The translations under genes and the position numbers were made by a program. Positions 1-9,113 of a DNA stretch of 64,000 bases are shown here, piece after piece (the stretch's first letter is position 1; each line of letters starts with the position of its first letter). Source of the stretch: Spirosoma profusum. GTDB lineage: Bacteria; Bacteroidota; Bacteroidia; Cytophagales; Spirosomataceae. A model generated the notes under the pieces. That model searched no databases. It had not been told where the DNA came from and worked only from the letters and a program-made list of their open reading frames with translations. The DNA lies in assembly GCF_014699005.1 (NCBI RefSeq), contig NZ_JACWZY010000010.1, positions 124,001 through 188,000 on the forward strand, written 5' to 3'.

Positions 1-1
1 A

Positions 2-892
2 GGGCAGCAAACGACCTCGGGTGCGGGCAACACCTTCATTGGCAATGGTTCGGGCTATGGCAATACCACGGGTCAGAACAATACCTATATCGGCAATGGG
101 GCGGGTTTTACGGGTAATGCTTCTGGCCAGAGCAACACCTTCATTGGCCAGAATGCAGGGGTCTCATCGGGGGCCGTGGTTAATAACTCGACCGCCATCG
201 GAGTGGCTGCCCAAGTTTCAGCGGACAATTCGATTGTGTTGGGGGCTCCCAATCCACTCTGGAAAGTGGGCATCGGCAACACCGCCCCCGGTAATAAGCT
301 GGAGATTACGCATGGCACGTCTGGTCAATCAGGTCTGCGCTTCACCAACCTGAAGAGCTCGAACGCTGCTTCGTTGACTAACCAAACCAAAGTCCTGTCC
401 GTCAATGAGAATGGAGATGTCATTTTGGTCAGTACCAATGGTTCGACTCGTGAAGGGGTAAACGAGTCGCTGTGGCAACGTAACGGTACGTTCCTGCAAA
501 GCACTCAAAATGATGCCGTGGTTATCGGTATCAACGTAGCACGCAGACCCGCAGGTTACAAGCTATTTGTTGAAGAGGGCATTCTAACCGAAAAAGTAAA
601 GGTGGCGGTCAAAAATACATCGGAATGGAGTGATTACGTATTTGCGCCTAACTACACGCTGAAGAGCTTACCGGAAGTAGAATACTACATTAAAAAGCAC
701 GGGCATCTACCGGGAATTCCATCGGCACAGGAGATGGTGGAGAAAGGGAATAACCTCCATCAGACCGATGCTACGTTACTAACGAAGATTGAAGAGCTGA
801 CGCTCTACGTAATTGATCTGAAAAAAGACAACGTGCGACTACATCGTGAAAATCAACAGATTAAGCGCAAGCTGACTCACATCCGACGTTAA
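2..892 (+). CDS. Tail-fibre-like / YadA-head-like surface protein, C-terminal part (5' end outside window)
   Basis: The reading frame is open from the first bases of the window, so the gene begins upstream. The first 60 or so residues are repeats of the kind NTFIGNGSGYGNTTGQ and NTYIGNGAGF, the glycine/asparagine-rich pattern of trimeric head repeats (Hep_Hag-like) in bacterial adhesins and phage tail fibres. A Ser/Thr-rich linker follows. The last 90 residues (VEYYIKKHGHLPGIPSA, then a Leu-rich coiled-coil-like tail ending KRKLTHIRR) match the usual C-terminus of Bacteroidota 'tail fiber domain' proteins. An extracellular trimeric fibre is inferred. An internal ATG at 176 is not taken as the start, because the repeats continue upstream without a stop. 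Confidence 0.75.
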   Translation, partial: GQQTTSGAGNTFIGNGSGYGNTTGQNNTYIGNGAGFTGNASGQSNTFIGQNAGVSSGAVVNNSTAIGVAAQVSADNSIVLGAPNPLWKVGIGNTAPGNKLEITHGTSGQSGLRFTNLKSSNAASLTNQTKVLSVNENGDVILVSTNGSTREGVNESLWQRNGTFLQSTQNDAVVIGINVARRPAGYKLFVEEGILTEKVKVAVKNTSEWSDYVFAPNYTLKSLPEVEYYIKKHGHLPGIPSAQEMVEKGNNLHQTDATLLTKIEELTLYVIDLKKDNVRLHRENQQIKRKLTHIRR

Positions 893-948
893 GAAGACGT
901 TTTCCCTAAAGTGCGCAAAACTTGCATAAGCCGCTTCGGATAATGCAC

Positions 949-984
949 AAAAAAGCCCTTCCTTGAGCTAGGAAAGGCTTTTTT
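949..984. terminator. Bidirectional hairpin terminator
   Basis: An inverted repeat flanked by an A-run on the left and a T-run on the right (AAAAAAGCCCTTCC / GGAAAGGCTTTTTT with a small bulge). It lies between two convergent genes, so it can end transcription from both sides. Confidence 0.8.
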
Positions 985-998
985 ACACAAAACCTTAC

Positions 999-1394
999 TT
1001 ATGACTTTTTCGTGGTTTTCTTCGTAGTCGAAGAGGACTTTTTTGTAGTTGTTTTTGCACCACCATCAAGGGAGTTGATCCAGTGGGCCAGTTTCATCGC
1101 GTCTTCTTTTGGAACCTGTGTCATAGGGGCCATTGGAGGATAACCCGGCCAGTGCGATGGCTCAGGCTTATAAATCAACTCTACAATCTTCTCATCACTA
1201 TATTTTTTCTTTGCTACGTCGGCATAAGCTGGTCCTACGAGCCGCTGGTTAGGGCGGTGGCAGGCAATACACGTATGTTTCGTCATCAGGGCATTCATAT
1301 CAGCCGGAATATCGGCGGGTGCCTGAGCGTTAGCGTCGAACGAAGCTGCGACAAGCGCAGCCGCAGCGATGAGAATGCCAAATGGTTTTTTCAT
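999..1394 (-). CDS. Small secreted c-type cytochrome
   Basis: Starting at the ATG at 1394 gives a protein with a clear Sec signal peptide (MKKPFGILIAAAALVAASF...ANA) and one haem-attachment motif, CIACH. A Met-rich segment (YPPMAPM) downstream can supply the axial methionine, as in cytochrome c551/c552. It should be a periplasmic single-haem electron carrier. The C-terminus is an unusual Lys/Thr/Ser tail of about 20 residues (KTTTKKSSSTTKKTTKKS), probably disordered and basic. The frame is open further upstream to 1457, but the extra residues would sit before the signal peptide, so the later start is preferred. The redox partner cannot be told from the neighbours. Confidence 0.85.
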   Translation of the reverse strand: MKKPFGILIAAAALVAASFDANAQAPADIPADMNALMTKHTCIACHRPNQRLVGPAYADVAKKKYSDEKIVELIYKPEPSHWPGYPPMAPMTQVPKEDAMKLAHWINSLDGGAKTTTKKSSSTTKKTTKKS

Positions 1395-1567
1395 GTGATT
1401 AGGTAATCGATAAATTAACAAACAATTGAATGAGCGATTAGTAGGTAAGCCGCGCAAAAATATATGGTTTCAGACGATAACCCAATTTTAGCTTCGGTTT
1501 TTCCTATTAAACTAAACATTAGATAATTATTGTTAGAAAACGTTTAAAATTTGTAAAAAAACGTTTC

Positions 1568-2305
1568 ATGCAACCTCTCGACCGCTTCTCTGGCCATGCC
1601 GATCTCTACGCACAATACCGCATCGATTACCCGGCTGATCTATATGCGTTTATTCTTTCCAATACGTCCGGACGGCAAATTGCGTGGGATTGTGCGACGG
1701 GGAACGGGCAGGTAGCAGGCGCTCTGACTGAGCACTTTAACCAGGTAGAAGCAACTGATATCAGCGAAAAACAACTACTACTCGCCGTTCAGCAACCCAA
1801 CATTCATTATCAGCTAAGTCCGGCCGAGCAAACTCCATTTGCTGATGCTACGTTCGATTTAATCACCGTAGCACAGGCGCTACACTGGTTCGACCTTACT
1901 GCTTTTCATCAGGAAGTCAGGCGAGTTGCCAAACCCGGTGCTACGCTTGCTGAATGGGGTTATGGTCTGGTTCAGCTCGGTACAGACCTCGACCCACTGA
2001 TACTGGATTTTTATCGAAATCGCATTGGCCCTTACTGGGACCCACAACGCAAGTATATCGATACGGCTTATGCTACGTTACCTTTTCCTTTCCACAACCC
2101 ACAACGGGCAACGTTTACCGCCAAACGTAGCTGGTCGCTGGAGCGATTTTTAAATTATTTGCGAACCTGGTCGGCGGTACGTCAGTACATCCACGAAAAC
2201 GAAACTGACCCCGTTATCGGGCTGGGCGAAGAAATGAAATCACTTTGGGGTGCTGACGAACATGAGATGCATTTCCCGATTTTTTTACGGTTAGGCCACG
2301 TTTGA
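1568..2305 (+). CDS. Class I SAM-dependent methyltransferase
   Basis: A 245-residue protein with the Rossmann-type methyltransferase core: motif I is DCATGNGQ (around residues 40-47), an acidic residue follows at the next strand (EATDIS), and motif IV-like TFDLITVAQALHWF is seen near residue 100. This pattern (Methyltransf_11/25 type, with the AQALHWF signature) is common in soluble small-molecule methyltransferases. The substrate cannot be told. It stands alone, converging with the CotH gene that ends 24 bases away, with no clear terminator between them. Confidence 0.85.
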   Translation: MQPLDRFSGHADLYAQYRIDYPADLYAFILSNTSGRQIAWDCATGNGQVAGALTEHFNQVEATDISEKQLLLAVQQPNIHYQLSPAEQTPFADATFDLITVAQALHWFDLTAFHQEVRRVAKPGATLAEWGYGLVQLGTDLDPLILDFYRNRIGPYWDPQRKYIDTAYATLPFPFHNPQRATFTAKRSWSLERFLNYLRTWSAVRQYIHENETDPVIGLGEEMKSLWGADEHEMHFPIFLRLGHV

Positions 2306-2329
2306 AGCTGAAGTACGTTTACTCTATTT

Positions 2330-5300
2330 TCAGGGCTTAATAATGAATATGTTGGCTGAGGGCGTTCCATATACTAACCGGCCATTTCCTTCTAATCGCA
2401 GACTTTTTATTTCCGTATTATAGGTGGAGATGTTTACTTGATGACCTGTCTTGATGATCACATGGTCCTGAACCGTAGGGGTTCGTCCACAATTCCAGGT
2501 TGCCGTATCGTACCAGTTTCCCGATGTTACACTCCAGCATCTGTCGCCGGGGGTAATAATAATATCATCGAGCCTTAACTGATCCCGCGTTCCTGAGGTG
2601 CCAACGCCCGTGTAATAATATTGCCAGGCCAGTTGAATATAAGGCTGGTTCAGTAACGGCGCAGGAAGATCAACAGGCCCAATTATACTGCTGTGGTTTG
2701 CTGTTTCGCTACGTACATATTCGACGATCTGGTCCGATGCATCGAGCAAGTCCTGAAATGGACCAGTGTTGCCGATCCGGTAACGCAGCCGAATCCTGTA
2801 TTGACGCGATCCAGGGGTAACCGTGCCGCCTACCCACTGAACAGTCGCTTTGGAAACGCCAGTTGTTTTAAGTGCTAACACAGCTGCTCCTAGCAAGGTA
2901 CCTACGTAACCAGGATTACTGCCTCCAGTATTGATGAACGAAAGTCCATTAGCTTCCATTCCATTGATACGAGTACTGCTATTGAGATTATAAGCCCCTT
3001 TAACTGTATCGGCACGGGCAAAACTGGCCGACAAGGGAGGGTCTGCCTGATTCATGCTTACCAAATGCATATGAGCCGGGTACGTACCCGCTGGCGCACT
3101 TGCCGACCAAGAATCAAACCGATATTCACCATTACTAAGTACATGTGGGGTTGGCGGATCTGAATAATCAATTTCGAAAACGGCTACCAGCTTACGATTA
3201 AAGAATGGGGTATAGCTATAAGCCGTATCCGTAGAAATCGTCACACCTGCATCTTGCCAGCCTGTAAACACAAAACCTGCTTTCGCTTTAGCTACAAGCC
3301 GGATAGGATTACCCTGAAAATAAATGCCTTTCCAAGGATAAGGAGTAGCCGATACACCAACCGTAGTGGGAAGTATGTCGATGGTATTTACCTTAACATA
3401 ACCTGCCGCTGTACTGGATACATCAACGGTCAGACTGTTCGTGCCAGATACGTTAAGCTGGCTTAATATGTGGTTACGAGCAGAGGTAGGGCGTTCTCTC
3501 AAAAAATTTCGAATCTCATCGAGATTAGCTATCCACGACGTTACTGTAGTTCCTGTAATCCACCGATGATAATGCTCTGTAATGTAGGGCTGATAGGCCT
3601 GTTGCATCGTATTCAACAAAGCAATGGTACGTGTGCTGTCGAACGTAGTATTTAGAAGGTCAGCGAAGCGATTAATGAAATATGTTCTATAACTCGGTAA
3701 GGCTAATAATTTTGGGAGAAAAAGATTAAGTGGCGATTGCATAGCCCACTCAAGAGTATTTCTTGAAGAGCCACCCAAAAAACCCAGCGACAAATCCATA
3801 TCTTTCATCATCCAGCGAAAGCGGCCATCATGCCCCTTCGGCGCATTCGGCAAGTAGGAGCTGGTCCGTTTCCGCCAGCACATCATATTGTTTTGCGGCC
3901 AGTCGACATTACTGAGAAATATTTCACTAATCTGATAGTCCGTGAAATTCTCAATATCCATTTGCGAACTCATATAACTATAACTGACCGGTTCGTTCAA
4001 GTTACAATAATCGACCAGGGAGAAATAACGCGTTAAATCACCCTCATCAGCTTTATAACCAAAGGCAATGGAAACGATGTCAACACTGTCAGTATCTACA
4101 TCATAATTCCGATTTAGGTAATATTTATCATAGCGTTCGTTCAGCGTGTAAACGCCATGAAACTCGCCATTCATAAAAATTATACCGGGTCGGTTAGCCT
4201 GCGTATCGAATGGCAGATGCTGAACAATTGTTTGGGCGTACGGATCAGGAATATTACTATAATGCCAGAGATTTCCGCCACTACGTAACAATAATCGATT
4301 ATAGAACTGGTTATTGGGTCGATTACTAAAGAAGGGATATCTAAACTCTGCGTTGCTATAAAGACGTAAACTCTTTGGCGGAATCATTCGCGAACAGCCT
4401 CCGTGAATACGCAGACCTACTTCCTGATTGATAACGGCATTATCACCCAGAAAAAACTCTACGTTACCTGGTCGCTGCCAGGCATCGCCCTCATTGGAAT
4501 AATTACCGATCCCATTTGAGTACTCACCATCTCCACCACACTGCACGTCCATATCAGGGTTAGCTGTCCGCCAATTATCGAATGCAGCACCTGCCGTGAA
4601 GATTCCTGTATTATAGTCAAATAGGTTGCGTTCGCTGGTGGCTACCGACACAACAGGAATAGTATATCGTTGAGATCCATTGGGGGTAACAAAATACGTT
4701 TGCGTAACAATGTCACTAGCAAGTTCTCCCTCCTTGTAGGCAACTGCCCGTACTACTGTTCCCTTGAAAACAGGCGAAACAGGAAAGTAGTTAACCGTAA
4801 AAAAATAGCTGGACGCTTTCGTTGAAATCCTATTGGCATCATTCGTTCGGTCGCGAATAAGTATAGGCCCTGAGTAGGTGTACGTCAGCGACGAATCGGT
4901 CAGGAAACTACCAAATGGCTGCCCAGGAAACTCGGGAAAGCTGTTTTTATACTGGAAAGTAGCACCTGTCAAATTGGTAGGATCAGGCTCCGAACCATCA
5001 AGTGTGTAGTAAATCGTTACACCAGGGTCGTTTGACGTAATCGTCAGATTAAAACTGTCGGCGTAAAAACCACCATTTTGGGAGAAAGTAGGCGCATTTA
5101 GCACTACAGGATAGCCCGTTCTACCATTATTCGAGGCACCGGGACTGATATTCGTAACTGACGGGGTGTTTTTGAAGAAAATCCAGTCTTCGGATCCGTC
5201 CGGCTGCCGTCCCCAGGAGACATCCGACCGTTGTGGCCCAAAAATTACCTGGTTAACCACGGTTGTGGCCGGGCTAAACAGGCCAATAGCTTCTCCATCA

Positions 5301-5641
5301 GCAGAGAGTTTAAAACCAACATGTAGTGGCCCTCTGCTTAGAGCTTCACTGGCCCATAATACAATGTACCCGTTCGCAGGGATGATAGTCTGTGGAGATC
5401 CGGTCGGTATTCTATACTTTGTGGGATTTGTAAGGTTGTCAGTAACATAATAGCCGCCTATATCAACCGTAGTAGATGCAGGATTATAAATCTCAAACCA
5501 ACCTTCGTAGCTCCCCGACGAATCGGCAAGTGTAGTACCGTTGGAGGCCATAATTTCATTAATGTAAAGCTGCTGGCCCCGAACGGATAAACTAACAAAA
5601 TAGAATAAACAAAATAAATGCAGTAGATACAGTTTCTTCAT
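2330..5641 (-). CDS. Secreted CotH-family protein with lamin-tail domain
   Basis: A 1,103-residue protein with a Sec signal peptide. Domains in order: lamin-tail domain (about 25-165, INEIMASNGTTLAD...GWFEIYNP), a chitobiase/hexosaminidase C-terminal-like repeat (about 180-230, GVTIYYTLDGSEPD), a CotH domain (about 335-690; GVYTLNERYDKYYL and RWMMKDMDLSLGF), an InlB/Listeria-Bacteroides-type repeat (about 735-830, FVFTGWQDAG), a beta-rich module and a C-terminal module beginning SGNWYDTATWNCGRTP. CotH proteins resemble atypical kinases in spore coats; exported bacterial versions with lamin-tail domains are of unknown role and are often near polysaccharide genes. No standard T9SS sorting domain is evident. 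The last 65 residues resemble the end of the leucine-repeat protein at 38853-42755. Confidence 0.85.
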   Translation of the reverse strand: MKKLYLLHLFCLFYFVSLSVRGQQLYINEIMASNGTTLADSSGSYEGWFEIYNPASTTVDIGGYYVTDNLTNPTKYRIPTGSPQTIIPANGYIVLWASEALSRGPLHVGFKLSADGEAIGLFSPATTVVNQVIFGPQRSDVSWGRQPDGSEDWIFFKNTPSVTNISPGASNNGRTGYPVVLNAPTFSQNGGFYADSFNLTITSNDPGVTIYYTLDGSEPDPTNLTGATFQYKNSFPEFPGQPFGSFLTDSSLTYTYSGPILIRDRTNDANRISTKASSYFFTVNYFPVSPVFKGTVVRAVAYKEGELASDIVTQTYFVTPNGSQRYTIPVVSVATSERNLFDYNTGIFTAGAAFDNWRTANPDMDVQCGGDGEYSNGIGNYSNEGDAWQRPGNVEFFLGDNAVINQEVGLRIHGGCSRMIPPKSLRLYSNAEFRYPFFSNRPNNQFYNRLLLRSGGNLWHYSNIPDPYAQTIVQHLPFDTQANRPGIIFMNGEFHGVYTLNERYDKYYLNRNYDVDTDSVDIVSIAFGYKADEGDLTRYFSLVDYCNLNEPVSYSYMSSQMDIENFTDYQISEIFLSNVDWPQNNMMCWRKRTSSYLPNAPKGHDGRFRWMMKDMDLSLGFLGGSSRNTLEWAMQSPLNLFLPKLLALPSYRTYFINRFADLLNTTFDSTRTIALLNTMQQAYQPYITEHYHRWITGTTVTSWIANLDEIRNFLRERPTSARNHILSQLNVSGTNSLTVDVSSTAAGYVKVNTIDILPTTVGVSATPYPWKGIYFQGNPIRLVAKAKAGFVFTGWQDAGVTISTDTAYSYTPFFNRKLVAVFEIDYSDPPTPHVLSNGEYRFDSWSASAPAGTYPAHMHLVSMNQADPPLSASFARADTVKGAYNLNSSTRINGMEANGLSFINTGGSNPGYVGTLLGAAVLALKTTGVSKATVQWVGGTVTPGSRQYRIRLRYRIGNTGPFQDLLDASDQIVEYVRSETANHSSIIGPVDLPAPLLNQPYIQLAWQYYYTGVGTSGTRDQLRLDDIIITPGDRCWSVTSGNWYDTATWNCGRTPTVQDHVIIKTGHQVNISTYNTEIKSLRLEGNGRLVYGTPSANIFIIKP

Positions 5642-6006
5642 GAGCCCTCGGGCAATGAAAACGATGACGGATTAATAAAAAGAGTTGAGTAAACGCCTGT
5701 ATAAGAGAAGAATAAAACTAATAATTGACCTTATAAAACGGTTTTTTAGCTTATCGTCAAATTACGCAAGTAGTACAGGCAAGGAGAGCAATTGATTACA
5801 AAATTACACCATTTTCAGGCTTGCCCAATACGATATTATTATTTTTTCAAGAAATAGCTTACATAATCATATAATTAAAATACAATTTTATGTAATTGTT
5901 ATTTATTCTATACCTCATAAACGTATTTAACTCAAAATCGAACTACCAACGTAGCGAAAGAGTTCGAAAACGTAAACTTATACGAATATAATAATTCATC
6001 TACTCT
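5642..6006. other. AT-rich intergenic region upstream of the CotH gene
   Basis: 365 bases with no supported gene. It is much more AT-rich than the flanks, especially 5830-5930. A box reading TAATTTTG on the minus strand (5799-5806) fits the Bacteroidota -7 consensus and could serve the CotH gene, but no good -33 partner was found. Confidence 0.4.
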
Positions 6007-6684
6007 CTACCCTTTTAACTCAATCACCTGACCCTCCTGACAACGTAGGACGCGGGCGGGGTATTTATTGAGCAAATCGTAGTTGTGCGTAGCCATCAGA
6101 ACGGCAGTGCCCGCATTATTAATGGCTTGAAAAACCTGCATGATCTGATCAGATACAACGGGGTCGAGGTTGCCCGTTGGTTCGTCGGCAATAAGAATCT
6201 GTGGCTCATTGAGCATGGCGCGGGCAACTACTACGCGTTGTTGTTCCCCTCCCGACAGTTGATGGGGCATTTTCTTCTGAGCCGTTCCCAAACCAACCTG
6301 CATCAATACGTCGGCGATGCGGTTATTCATGTCCTGCTTTTTCCAGCCGGTGGCTTTAAGAACAAACTTCAGATTGTCTTCGACGGAGCGGTCGAAAAAA
6401 AGTTGAAAATCCTGAAAAACGATACCGATTTTCCGACGTAGCTGTGGAATATCGCGAGGCTTGAGCGTTTGAAGGGGATAGCCTGCTACCTGTCCCTGTC
6501 CATTCTGAAGCCAGAGGTCAGCGTAGAGCGTTTTGAGTAACGATGTCTTACCGCTTCCCGTTCGACCAATGAGGTAAGCAAAATCGCCTTTATTGATTTG
6601 AAACGATACGTCGCCTAAAATCAGCTTGGTACCCTGATAAATATCAGCGTGGTTTAGGATTAGAACGGGCTCAGAGGAAAACAT
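6007..6684 (-). CDS. ftsE: Cell-division ABC transporter ATP-binding protein FtsE
   Basis: A 225-residue single ABC ATPase. Walker A is GRTGSGKT, the Q-loop lies in IGIVFQDFQLF, the signature is LSGGEQQR, Walker B is ILIADEPTG and the switch histidine is in MATHNYDLL. The FQDFQLFFDRSVEDN stretch and the short length are typical of FtsE, which with the membrane protein FtsX couples ATP hydrolysis to peptidoglycan hydrolase activation at the septum. No ftsX lies next to it here. It is the last gene in the direction galK, transaldolase, ftsE. A 33-bp inverted repeat sits just ahead of its start. Confidence 0.85.
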   Translation of the reverse strand: MFSSEPVLILNHADIYQGTKLILGDVSFQINKGDFAYLIGRTGSGKTSLLKTLYADLWLQNGQGQVAGYPLQTLKPRDIPQLRRKIGIVFQDFQLFFDRSVEDNLKFVLKATGWKKQDMNNRIADVLMQVGLGTAQKKMPHQLSGGEQQRVVVARAMLNEPQILIADEPTGNLDPVVSDQIMQVFQAINNAGTAVLMATHNYDLLNKYPARVLRCQEGQVIELKG

Positions 6685-6707
6685 GGGTGGGTTAATCGTT
6701 AGTATTA

Positions 6708-6778
6708 AGTCGCTAGTCGTCAGTCAATAGTCGTTAGGAAGGACGTTCCTAACGACTGATGACTAACGACTAGCGACT
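6708..6778. repeat. Inverted repeat between the transaldolase gene and ftsE
   Basis: Two 33-bp arms (6708-6740 and 6746-6778) pair with about four mismatches around a 5-base loop. Each arm is made of iterations of a GTCGTTAGTC-like word. It fills the gap, and one edge is 24 bases from the ftsE start. Confidence 0.9.
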
Positions 6779-6790
6779 AAAAACTGATAT

Positions 6791-7459
6791 TTATTTTTTC
6801 ACCGGGAGGGCTGCTTTTTCGTGATCGGCCAGGAACTTAGCTAGTCCACTGTCAGTCAGTGGGTGATTCAAAAGGGCTTTGATAACGCTCAGCGGACTTG
6901 TCATTACGTCGGCACCGATTTCAGCACATTGAATAATATGCATCGGGTGACGTACCGAAGCAGCCAGTACTTCAGTTGTATAACCGTAATTGGTATAGAT
7001 GGTAACAATTTGTTCAATCAGGGCCATACCGTCGGTCGAAATGTCATCCAGCCGACCAACAAAGGGCGATACGTACGTAGCACCTGCTTTAGCCGCCAGC
7101 AACGCCTGTCCGGCCGAAAACACCAGTGTACAGTTCGTGCGAATGCCCTTTTCGGAGAAGTATTTAATGGCTTTTACTCCGTCGCCAGTCATGGGTACTT
7201 TCACAACGATATTTTCGTCGAGTTCGGCCAGTTCTTCGCCTTCTTTAATCATCTCGTCGAATTTTACGGAGATGACCTCTGCACTCACGTCATTTTTAAC
7301 GATTTCGCAGATTTGTTTATAGTGGCGCATCACATTGTCTTTGCCCGTAATACCTTCCTTCGCCATCAGCGATGGATTGGTGGTGACACCATCGAGAATT
7401 CCCATTTCCTGGGCTTCACGTATGTCGGCCAGATTAGCCGTATCGATGAAAAATTTCAT
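6791..7459 (-). CDS. fsa: Transaldolase-like / fructose-6-phosphate aldolase family protein
   Basis: A 222-residue protein, the length of the short TalC/MipB/Fsa family rather than the roughly 320-residue classical transaldolases. It begins [10 protein letters not shown] and contains TTNPSL. The Schiff-base lysine is K87 in [21 protein letters not shown] and the C-terminal [14 protein letters not shown] are family hallmarks. Members act either as transaldolase (pentose phosphate pathway) or as fructose-6-phosphate aldolase; the sequence alone does not settle which. Cytoplasmic. It follows galK by about 100 bases on the same strand, suggesting co-transcription. Confidence 0.9.
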   Translation of the reverse strand: MKFFIDTANLADIREAQEMGILDGVTTNPSLMAKEGITGKDNVMRHYKQICEIVKNDVSAEVISVKFDEMIKEGEELAELDENIVVKVPMTGDGVKAIKYFSEKGIRTNCTLVFSAGQALLAAKAGATYVSPFVGRLDDISTDGMALIEQIVTIYTNYGYTTEVLAASVRHPMHIIQCAEIGADVMTSPLSVIKALLNHPLTDSGLAKFLADHEKAALPVKK

Positions 7460-7557
7460 GTTAATTAGAAGTTAATTTATTGAGTCAATCTGTCGGTACG
7501 TTGTAACTAGTTATAGTATAAGCCACACGGTGAAAAATATACCCACACCGATATTTG

Positions 7558-8727
7558 CTACGTTATCGGGAGCGGCTCACCAACGAGGTTAGTACCGTTT
7601 TGAATTTTACAAATGTGAATGTACGTTTCTTTCCCGGTTTGTGCCTTGTACTGTTTCGTAACCTGTTCTGAGAACGTATCAAGTGCGTTCTCACGAACCA
7701 GATTAATAGTACAGCCCCCAAAACCTCCACCCATCATGCGGGCTCCCAGTACGCCCGGTTGCTGACGAGCAATTTCAACCAGCAAATCCAGTTCAGGACA
7801 GCTCACTTCATACCAGTTACTTAGCCCTTCATGTGAGCCATACATGAGTTGGCCGAAAGCCGCTACGTTGCCCGATTCAAGGGCTGCAACTCCGCTGAGC
7901 AGTCGTTCGTTTTCCTGTACTACGTAAGCGCAACGGCGGTAAATTAATGGGTCAGTGTCACGCAGGTGCTTGTCGAGCATTGTCGTCGTTACGTCGCGCA
8001 GGCTTTCAATTTCCGGGTAGTAAGTTTGCAGAAATCGAACACCCGATTCGCATTCAGCCCGGCGGGTGTTGTATTCGGAAGTCACCAGCGAATGTTTCAC
8101 CCGCGAATCGCAGAGTACAATGCTGATGCCATCCATACGTAACGGCGCGTACGTATAATCGAGTGAGCGACAGTCGAGTTTTATTACGTTGTCGGCTTTC
8201 CCCATCATGCTGGCAAACATGTCCATAATACCGACTTTGGCCCCAACAAAATCATTTTCAGCCCGCTGCGATAGTCTTACCAGGTCAATTCGGTCCAGGT
8301 TCAGATCAAACAATTCGTTCAGGGCGAAACCGACGGCGTTTTCCAGGGCTGCCGATGATGATAGCCCCGAGCCCATCGGAATCGTACCGCCGAAAACACA
8401 GTTGAAACCTCCAATGGCATAACCCGCCAGCTTAAACTGAGCGACCACACCCAGCAGATAATCGGCCCACGTATTGGTAGGCAACAGATTGGAAAGAACG
8501 CCCTGATACGTTTGGTTAAGGTCGTTCGCGACAAAATGGAGCTTCTTATCGGCACGGGGGCCAATAGCCAGATAAATGGCTTTGTCGATAGCGGCTGGCA
8601 GTACAAATCCATTGTTATAATCGGTGTGTTCGCCAATGAGATTGACGCGGCCAGGAGAGCAGATGAGCAACGGATCTGCCTGAAACGTATCCCGAAAAAC
8701 AGACGTTAGCTGAGTCAGTAGGTTCAT
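7558..8727 (-). CDS. galK: Galactokinase
   Basis: A GHMP kinase of 389 residues from the ATG at 8727. The galactokinase signature GRVNLIGEHTDYNNG lies near the N-terminus, the ATP-binding GHMP loop is PMGSGLSSSAALE, and the C-terminal motif is GARMMGGGFGGCTINL. It phosphorylates D-galactose at C1 in the Leloir pathway. The frame stays open to 8853, but that extension would run into the SRP RNA gene and has no homology-like features, so the shorter start is chosen. It leads a likely galK, transaldolase, ftsE transcription unit. No galT or galE is nearby. Confidence 0.95.
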   Translation of the reverse strand: MNLLTQLTSVFRDTFQADPLLICSPGRVNLIGEHTDYNNGFVLPAAIDKAIYLAIGPRADKKLHFVANDLNQTYQGVLSNLLPTNTWADYLLGVVAQFKLAGYAIGGFNCVFGGTIPMGSGLSSSAALENAVGFALNELFDLNLDRIDLVRLSQRAENDFVGAKVGIMDMFASMMGKADNVIKLDCRSLDYTYAPLRMDGISIVLCDSRVKHSLVTSEYNTRRAECESGVRFLQTYYPEIESLRDVTTTMLDKHLRDTDPLIYRRCAYVVQENERLLSGVAALESGNVAAFGQLMYGSHEGLSNWYEVSCPELDLLVEIARQQPGVLGARMMGGGFGGCTINLVRENALDTFSEQVTKQYKAQTGKETYIHICKIQNGTNLVGEPLPIT

Positions 8728-8816
8728 AGCGGGTTCAGCAAATTTAGCGGACGCTGCAACGGCATTGCCACTAAATAATCGTAGCCAAAGGACTGGAAAA
8801 CAGGCTGAGTAGAAAC

Positions 8817-8913
8817 AAAAAATGGCAAACCAATGTCTCACCGCTACAACCACCTACCCTTGCTTCGGTCAAGACCTGGGGGATTCAGCAGGAGCTGGTA
8901 GCACCGATTTGCC
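8817..8913 (-). ncRNA. ffs: Signal recognition particle RNA (small bacterial type)
   Basis: Read on the minus strand, the region holds the SRP apical core: CCCCCAGGTC, a short loop, then GAAGCAAGGGT. The ends pair as a long rod: GGCAAA with TTTGCC and GCTAC with GTAGC. A run of six T's (8817-8822) follows the closing helix and acts as terminator. A near-ideal promoter lies just upstream. The RNA would be about 90 nt and act with Ffh in co-translational targeting. The usual GGAA tetraloop is replaced by a GGTC-TT-GACC (CUUG-type) tip. The exact 5' end is inferred from the promoter. Confidence 0.8.
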
Positions 8914-8917
8914 GATG

Positions 8918-8950
8918 CAAACTTACACAATTCCTGATTAAACGACCAAA
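8918..8950 (-). promoter_or_regulatory. Promoter of the SRP RNA gene
   Basis: On the minus strand, TTTG (8947-8950) and TAAGTTTG (8918-8925) are 21 bases apart, an exact fit to the Bacteroidota -33/-7 consensus TTTG...TAnnTTTG. Transcription would start within about 10 bases of the predicted RNA end. Confidence 0.8.
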
Positions 8951-8959
8951 TTTCACGCA

Positions 8960-8967
8960 TACCTTTG
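8960..8967 (+). promoter_or_regulatory. -7 box of the TPR lipoprotein gene
   Basis: TACCTTTG fits TAnnTTTG; no good -33 element is visible. It points away from the ffs promoter. A start near 8975 would place the left arm of the 9013-9113 inverted repeat in the 5' leader if translation begins at 9055. Confidence 0.45.
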
Positions 8968-9012
8968 CCGAAAAATCAATTCACGATGTTTAAAGAGCGA
9001 AAGAGTGAAAGA

Positions 9013-9113
9013 GCAAGTATAAAGAGTGAAAGAGTGAAAGAACGAACGAGTGAAATGCCTACCGGATGGCTTTCGCACTTTTACTCTTTCACTCTTTCCC
9101 TCTTTATACTTGC
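9013..9113. repeat. Inverted repeat overlapping the start of the TPR lipoprotein gene
   Basis: Arms 9013-9040 and 9086-9113 are 28 bp with one mismatch. They are built of iterated AAGAGTGAAAG words, and further copies extend left to about 8993. The right arm is coding: it specifies the hydrophobic core of the lipoprotein signal peptide. Confidence 0.9.

Noticed and set aside
6863..7468. 201-residue plus-strand frame opposite the transaldolase-like gene
   Set aside because: The minus-strand product has a full set of family motifs; the opposite frame resembles nothing.
8728..8853. Extended N-terminus of galactokinase to 8853
   Set aside because: It would overlap the SRP RNA gene and its terminator, and galactokinases begin near the chosen Met.
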